NCBI GenBank assembly: GCA_020845775.1
Contig: JADLFC010000128.1
Span: 1 to 47,038, forward strand
DNA from: Deltaproteobacteria bacterium
GTDB lineage: Bacteria > Bdellovibrionota_C > UBA2361 > SZUA-149 > JADLFC01
DNA: 47,038 bases
Reading direction: 5' to 3'
Of this stretch, positions 42,471 to 47,038 are shown piece by piece. How positions within the stretch are numbered: the first letter of the stretch is position 1; the number at the start of each line of letters is the position of its first letter. Below the pieces are notes generated by a model. That model saw nothing but the letters and a program-made list of their open reading frames with translations. It was not told the DNA's origin and made no database searches. The position numbers and the translations under genes are program-made.

Positions 42471-44059
42471 AAGCCAGCCTGAGATTCACGTAAAAAGCGT
42501 TTATCCAGCTTGGTCTGCACATGTTTCCAAGCATGATACGAACTTCTGACAAAAGGGCCCGATTCGACGTGCGAGAAACCCCGCCTAAATCCCTCTTCTT
42601 GGTAGTCTACAAATTCTGCTGGCGTAATGTACTCTTCTACGGGACTTTGTTTAGGCGTCGGTTGGAGGTATTGCCCAAGTGTAAGAATGTTACAATCTAC
42701 CTCTCGCAAGGCATCCATTGCTGCCAATACTTCGGTCCTTGTCTCGCCGAGTCCTAACATTATACTGGACTTAGTGGGCAGGATTGGATCTAGCTCCCGA
42801 GCCCATTTAAGGATGTTTAGCGATCTCTCAAAATTACTTCCTGGGCGAATAGTTCTGTAAAGACGACTAACGGTTTCAATATTGTGGTTTAGAACGCCAA
42901 CGTATTTATCGCGCAATATAGTTTCTAGCAAATGTCGCCGACCGCGCAGGTCTGAGATGAGTAGCTCGATCATGCAATCTGGATTCTCTAGGGCAATTGA
43001 GCGAGCTGTGGCGTAGAAGTGATTTGCTCCCATGTCTGGCAAGTCGTCTCGGTTGACGCAAGTGATTACCACATGGCGAAGCCCCAAATTCTTTACAGCT
43101 TTAGAGATGCGATATGGCTCTAGTGGGTCGAGTGGCTTTAGGTTGTCTAAGGAGCCATCTTTAACTGAACAAAAGCTGCAACGCCGAGTGCAGAGCTCCC
43201 CCATTATCATGAAAGTTGCAGTCGAATGGGCCCAGCACTCGGCAATGTTTGGACAAATGGCTTCTTCGCAAACAGTGGCTAAGCGATGTGTCTTTACTAC
43301 TTTGCGCGTGGACATAAACCCCTCAGAACCTGGTGCTTTTACCTTTAGCCAGTTTGGACGCGCTTCGCGGCTTTCCGCTGGATATGCACTCATAGAAGCG
43401 CAACTTAGGTCAAACGCCTCAATGAATGCCTCTACAATTGCAGATTTAACACTCTCCATGGCGTTCTCTGCCTCGAGGGAAGCATTTGGTAGAAGTTCTT
43501 GCATGGATGTCATGACGTCAGAGTCGAGACCACAAGGAGATATGGAGCGAAAGTAATTTAGATTTGTAGAAACATTTAGTGCAAGGCCGTGAAAACTAAT
43601 CCACTTTTTTACGCCAATTCCAATTGAAGCAAGTTTTTTCAAGCTTCCAGCACGTTCTACCCACACGCCTGTGAGTCCAGAATTTTGCCTGCCTTGGATG
43701 CCGAATGTTTCCAAAGCTCTTATTGTTGCAAGTTCCAGTGTTCTCAAGAACAGATGTACATCGCTTCCATGGCGATCCAAGTCAAAAATTGGATATGCCA
43801 CTAGCTGACCGGGTCCGTGAAAAGTGTGTTGGCCACCCCGATTTACTTCGATTTGCTCAATTGCCTTAGCGGCAGGATGTGCGGGTATCAGGGGTTCTGA
43901 GGCTCTTCCACGGGTATAAATTTTCTCGTGCTCGACGAGCACGAGAAAATCTGGCAGAGAACGATTGTTAATTTTCGCATCGACGAGCCCGTTTTGAAAT
44001 TTCAAAATCTGCGAGAAATGCTCGGGCCCTTTGCGATCGATTACTCGAAGTCTTCTCAT
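42467..44059 (-). CDS. lipB-lipA: LipB::LipA fusion (octanoyltransferase::lipoyl synthase)
   Basis: A 530-residue bifunctional enzyme. Residues 1-220 are LipB: VNRGGQHTFHGPGQLVAYPI (73-91) and the catalytic pair Lys142 and Cys176, moving octanoate from ACP to the lipoyl domain. Residues 233-530 are LipA, a radical-SAM sulfur-inserting enzyme: auxiliary cluster Cys264, Cys269 and Cys275, and the SAM cluster CTRRCSFC (Cys290, Cys294, Cys297), and the C-terminal RSSYHA motif. Both halves look complete, so octanoyl-to-lipoyl conversion may be channelled. It starts 10 nt after the pdhC-like gene, whose product is a natural substrate. Confidence 0.93.
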   Translation of the reverse strand: MRRLRVIDRKGPEHFSQILKFQNGLVDAKINNRSLPDFLVLVEHEKIYTRGRASEPLIPAHPAAKAIEQIEVNRGGQHTFHGPGQLVAYPIFDLDRHGSDVHLFLRTLELATIRALETFGIQGRQNSGLTGVWVERAGSLKKLASIGIGVKKWISFHGLALNVSTNLNYFRSISPCGLDSDVMTSMQELLPNASLEAENAMESVKSAIVEAFIEAFDLSCASMSAYPAESREARPNWLKVKAPGSEGFMSTRKVVKTHRLATVCEEAICPNIAECWAHSTATFMIMGELCTRRCSFCSVKDGSLDNLKPLDPLEPYRISKAVKNLGLRHVVITCVNRDDLPDMGANHFYATARSIALENPDCMIELLISDLRGRRHLLETILRDKYVGVLNHNIETVSRLYRTIRPGSNFERSLNILKWARELDPILPTKSSIMLGLGETRTEVLAAMDALREVDCNILTLGQYLQPTPKQSPVEEYITPAEFVDYQEEGFRRGFSHVESGPFVRSSYHAWKHVQTKLDKRFLRESQAGL

Positions 44060-44069
44060 TGCACCCGCG

Positions 44070-45386
44070 CTAAATTACTAAAAGAACGGGATTTTCTAGT
44101 AGGCGCTTTAGTTCAGCATTGAATTGCCCCGCCACAACGCCGTCGATTATGCGGTGATCTACTGATAGGCAAACTCGCATAACCGAGCCAACGCTAAACT
44201 TCCCATCGACTACTAGCGGTTCATCTAAAATACTGCTGATTGCCAATATTGCTCCCTGACCAGGATTAATAATGGCATTAAAGCTTTCAACCTCGTACAT
44301 CCCGATATTAGATATGCTAAACGAACCGCCCGTTAAGTCGTCGGAGCGCGGTTTGCCGCTTTTTGCCCGCTTTACCAATCCAACTGCTTCGCTCACTATG
44401 TCGGCGAGTGAGAGCCTATCGGCTTGTTTTAACACTGGGATGAGGAGCCCCCCAGTAACCGCTGTTACGATCCCTATGTTTATATCCTGCGGTCGTATAA
44501 CATTACCCTCCTTATAGGTGGAATTTATTTCGGGATATTTCTTTAACGCAAGAGCAGCCGCTTTTAAAATGAGGTGGTTAAAGGTAATGCCTTCAAACTG
44601 TGGTTCCTCTTTTAATGAAAGGCGCAGTTTTTTAGCCGCGTCCATGCAAATTTTTGTAGTTACGTAGAAATGAGGAATGGTGGTTTTGCTTTCTAGCATT
44701 CGAGCAGCAATTGTCTGCCGCATTTTTGAAAGCGATGCAGTTTCGGCAATTGCAGTTGCTTGTGTGAGGGGCGTTGTCTCCGAGGGTTGTGGTGGAAGGC
44801 TTGGAATAATTGGAATAAGAGGCGCTTTGGCGCTTTCTGGCATATCGCTTAGGGATTGACGTGTTGGCGAAGAAGCAGTGGATGTGGGCACAGATACTAA
44901 CTTTTCTATATCTTTTTTAACAATCCTGCCGCCTTCGCCACTGCCAGGGAGATCGCCATAATTTATGCCGTACGACTTCGCCAGGTTTCTCGCTAGCGGT
45001 GAAATTTTTATTCGCTCACTCTGATTTCCATTTTCTTGGCTACTTTGGTCTGCTACTTGGGAGGAAATTGATTGCGTAGATACAGTTGGCTCTTGTGATA
45101 AAGCATGCTGTGGTGCTGCGCGAGATTTAGAATTATCTACAACCTCATCACTGCCACCGATAACTGCTATAGGTGTGCCAACGGTGGCCACGGTGCCAGC
45201 AGGTGTTAGTATTTTTAGAAGTGTGCCTTCGTAAAAAGATTGGACTTCTAAATCTGCCTTATCAGTGCCAACTTCGGCAATCGCGTCGCCACGACTCACA
45301 TGCTCTCCCTCTGACTTAAGCCAGGTTAAAATTTTTCCCTCGCTCATAGTGTCGCTTAGCTGAGGCATTGTGACTTCAGTGGCCAT
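44070..45386 (-). CDS. pdhC: 2-oxo acid dehydrogenase E2 component (dihydrolipoamide acyltransferase)
   Basis: A 438-residue E2. The start at 45386 (MATEVTMPQLSDTMSEG) has GGAGAG 9 nt upstream and is preferred over a GTG seven codons earlier. Residues 1-80 are a lipoyl domain with the modified Lys in GTDKADLEV. A linker leads to a peripheral-subunit-binding domain (ISPLARNLAKSYGINYGDLPGSGEGGRIVKKDIEKL), then the acyltransferase core with SVDHRIIDG. The TMSEG wording fits pyruvate dehydrogenase, but other 2-oxo acid complexes are possible. No E1 or E3 gene is in the window. Confidence 0.9.
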   Translation of the reverse strand: MATEVTMPQLSDTMSEGKILTWLKSEGEHVSRGDAIAEVGTDKADLEVQSFYEGTLLKILTPAGTVATVGTPIAVIGGSDEVVDNSKSRAAPQHALSQEPTVSTQSISSQVADQSSQENGNQSERIKISPLARNLAKSYGINYGDLPGSGEGGRIVKKDIEKLVSVPTSTASSPTRQSLSDMPESAKAPLIPIIPSLPPQPSETTPLTQATAIAETASLSKMRQTIAARMLESKTTIPHFYVTTKICMDAAKKLRLSLKEEPQFEGITFNHLILKAAALALKKYPEINSTYKEGNVIRPQDINIGIVTAVTGGLLIPVLKQADRLSLADIVSEAVGLVKRAKSGKPRSDDLTGGSFSISNIGMYEVESFNAIINPGQGAILAISSILDEPLVVDGKFSVGSVMRVCLSVDHRIIDGVVAGQFNAELKRLLENPVLLVI

Positions 45387-45597
45387 AAAAACAAACTCTC
45401 CTATCACTATAAAAAAACAATTAACCTTGGTTTGCTACTAAACACCCGATGAATTTGCTCTGATATTTATCGATCTGCCTGTTCTCCTCTCAAAGGGAGC
45501 TTAATTACAATAGCATTCAGTAAACAAAATGACTTATAGTTCAGCGTGAACATGGTGGCAATAATTGAGCCTACATAGAATGCAGTGTAAGGTTTTT

Positions 45598-46251
45598 ATG
45601 AATAAATTACTAGTCATTCTTGGCGCGTTTGAGCCGGAATTAAAGTATTTTAGAGAGCATTTTAATGCATCTAACTGCGTTAAGGTTTTTCCTAGTGGGA
45701 TTGGTTCTGCGAGTGCTGCGGCTCGTTTGGCAAGTATCATTTCTAGCTTAAGGAGAGAGTATAATGAGGTCGAGCTGTCAGTGTTGTTTGTTGGCAGTGC
45801 TGGTGTGGTAGACAGCGGTGTGTCTCTTTTTAGTTTGGTTAGTGCCACAGAGGTTCGTTTGGCGGACAGTGCAGTGGCATCGGGCCTAGCTCATTTTCCG
45901 AGCGCACTCCCAACGGAGTTTTGTGCAGATCCACTACTATCGTCTAGGTTAACTCCTTCGCTGGCTGGCAAGTGTTATAGAGAAGCAGTGTATAGCACGA
46001 CTTCTGTAACGCTAGATGTTTTATTAGGCGAGACTTATGCAAGACAAACTAAGGCGCGTTTTGAGAATCTGGAGCTTTTTGGGATAGCTGAGGCTTGCGC
46101 TGCGAGTGGTGTCAGTTGGGCTAGCTGTTCAGTAGTTACAAATCATGTGGGGCCACGGGGGCATGAAGAATGGCAGGCGAATTTTCAGCGGGCGGCGAAA
46201 GTAAGTGCTGAGGTTTTGATTCCGCAGCTCGATAAAGTAGTTGGCAGTTAG
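45598..46251 (+). CDS. Nucleoside phosphorylase-fold protein (futalosine hydrolase-like)
   Basis: A 217-residue protein from the ATG at 45598 (TAAGG 5 nt upstream; an earlier TTG-type start is less likely). The fold is suggested by LVILGAFEPELKYF, VFPSGIGSASAAARL, FVGSAGVV, and a late ENLELFGIAEACAASGVSW followed by VTNHVGPRGHEEW. The core E-x-x-E-x-x-x-x-A matches nucleosidases, and the Asn182 segment in place of the usual S-D resembles futalosine hydrolase MqnB. Either a menaquinone role or a general nucleosidase role is possible. It is divergent from pdhC. Confidence 0.55.
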   Translation: MNKLLVILGAFEPELKYFREHFNASNCVKVFPSGIGSASAAARLASIISSLRREYNEVELSVLFVGSAGVVDSGVSLFSLVSATEVRLADSAVASGLAHFPSALPTEFCADPLLSSRLTPSLAGKCYREAVYSTTSVTLDVLLGETYARQTKARFENLELFGIAEACAASGVSWASCSVVTNHVGPRGHEEWQANFQRAAKVSAEVLIPQLDKVVGS

Positions 46252-46326
46252 TATGGTGACTAGCCTGCTAAGAGTTTTGCAGAAGGCTTGCCAGGAGTGG
46301 CTTTGGCTTCTCGAAAGCGGTGAGAA

Positions 46327-47025
46327 ATGATGTCTTCTTTGCGGCCCAGACTTTCTATTATTGTTCCCATTGGCAGAAGCGAGATGGCCTGGGGCACTTT
46401 ACTCCCGCAGCTATTGGCTATAACAGTTCCCAATGAAATCATTCTTGCAGCCTCACTTGAGGATGCTCGTAGTGACGAGGAATTTCAGAGTGCTATCAGT
46501 GCTCCGATAAGAATCTGTCGCTCTTCTCAGGGGCGCAGCACTCAAATGAACTTAGCTGCCACACTCTCGCGTGGCGAAATGTTGTGGTTTATTCACGCCG
46601 ACTCCGTGCTGACCGCACAACTGCTTAACCGCATGAATTCCGGGCTCGAGGAGCTTGAGCGAGGACTGTATTATTTTAGTCTTAAGTATCAGAAGGATGG
46701 GCCATGGCTTTGTGCCTTTAATGCATGGGCTGCTAATCTGCGCTCCCAGATGTTTGGACTTCCATTTGGCGATCAAGGGTTTTTGATTGCTCGAGAACTC
46801 TTTTATGAGCTAGGCGGATATCCGACACATTGCAGTTACGGAGAAGACCATTTATTTGTATGGAGAGTCCACCGCGCTGGTCTTCCGGTGCGCTCTCTAA
46901 GCGTCCCACTATACTCAAGTGCAAGAAAGTACGCGAAGGGCGGTTGGTTTAGAGTGACGCTTCACCACTTGCGCCTTTTTCTTTTTCAATTCGTAATGGA
47001 GTGTCTAAAGAGACATCGCCTATGA
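46327..47025 (+). CDS. Family-2 glycosyltransferase (TIGR04283-like)
   Basis: A 232-residue GT-A enzyme. RLSIIVPIGR opens the nucleotide-binding fold, CRSSQGRSTQMNLAA and MLWFIHADSVL match the GRxxQMNxGA and FLHADT signatures, FGLPFGDQGFLIARE and YGEDHLFVWRVHRAG complete the catalytic block, and SARKYAKGGWFRVTLHHLRLFL ends in a hydrophobic helix. Members of this group sit beside selenium- or radical-SAM-associated genes in other genomes. No such partner is seen here. It is the last gene in the window, 75 nt after the nucleosidase-like gene. Confidence 0.82.
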   Translation: MMSSLRPRLSIIVPIGRSEMAWGTLLPQLLAITVPNEIILAASLEDARSDEEFQSAISAPIRICRSSQGRSTQMNLAATLSRGEMLWFIHADSVLTAQLLNRMNSGLEELERGLYYFSLKYQKDGPWLCAFNAWAANLRSQMFGLPFGDQGFLIARELFYELGGYPTHCSYGEDHLFVWRVHRAGLPVRSLSVPLYSSARKYAKGGWFRVTLHHLRLFLFQFVMECLKRHRL

Positions 47026-47038
47026 GCTGCTGCTTTGG

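Noticed and set aside
46253-46330. A 25-codon plus-strand frame (MVTSLLRVLQKAC...) overlapping the glycosyltransferase ATG as ATGA.
   Set aside because: Too short and without a clear ribosome binding site; the overlap may be chance.

Overview
The window comes from a diderm (Gram-negative-type) bacterium. It carries an Omp85/TamB pair, a nonulosonic-acid (sialic-acid-like) surface sugar locus and a type IV prepilin. The mix of enzymes and unusual gene fusions suggests a deltaproteobacterium-like or candidate-phylum lineage, but the sequence alone does not fix the taxon. There is no rRNA, tRNA, CRISPR array or recognisable insertion sequence. The polysaccharide part looks AT-richer than the housekeeping part.

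Positions 1-2072 are an accessory margin: a DUF6933-type gene, a hairpin-rich repeat (846-924), and a small nucleotidyltransferase module (1089-1801) bracketed by a 78-bp direct repeat. Positions 2074-19090 form a surface-sugar island, almost all on the minus strand. It holds a nonulosonate synthase (NeuB family), a cytidylyltransferase, a sugar SDR, a DegT aminotransferase, a Gfo/Idh oxidoreductase, an N-acetyl sugar amidotransferase, an AsnB-type amidotransferase, a formyltransferase, two methyltransferases and a GT4 glycosyltransferase. Embedded on the plus strand is an 878-residue acyl-AMP ligase::acyl carrier::hexapeptide acyltransferase fusion. A methyltransferase-like gene and a second GT4 follow (19329-21612). 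A second identical copy of the 79-bp hairpin repeat lies at 21764-21842, so the two direct copies bracket the island. Positions 21960-25762 hold two divergent DUF4143 ATPases, an orphan prepilin and a putative FeeM-like acyltransferase.

Positions 26006-33446 are a compact histidine operon on the minus strand: hisG, hisC::HAD phosphatase, hisB, hisH, hisF, hisA::hisIE, hisD. Most junctions are 4-nt overlaps. Ahead of it sits a recognisable attenuator: a 19-residue leader peptide with five His codons, a rho-independent terminator and a competing antiterminator. With the HAD domain acting as histidinol phosphatase, the operon would encode the whole pathway.

Positions 33464-45386, also minus strand, read from upstream as pdhC-like E2, a lipB::lipA fusion, tamB, an Omp85 protein with about seven POTRA domains, trxA, thiS, thiG and thiE. 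A futalosine-hydrolase-like gene and a family-2 glycosyltransferase follow on the plus strand at the right edge.

The most notable items are the FAAL::ACP::acyltransferase fusion, the HisA::HisIE fusion whose C-terminal half looks like fungal HIS4, the HisC::HAD fusion, the his attenuator with an almost leaderless leader peptide, the LipB::LipA fusion, and the repeats flanking the sugar island.
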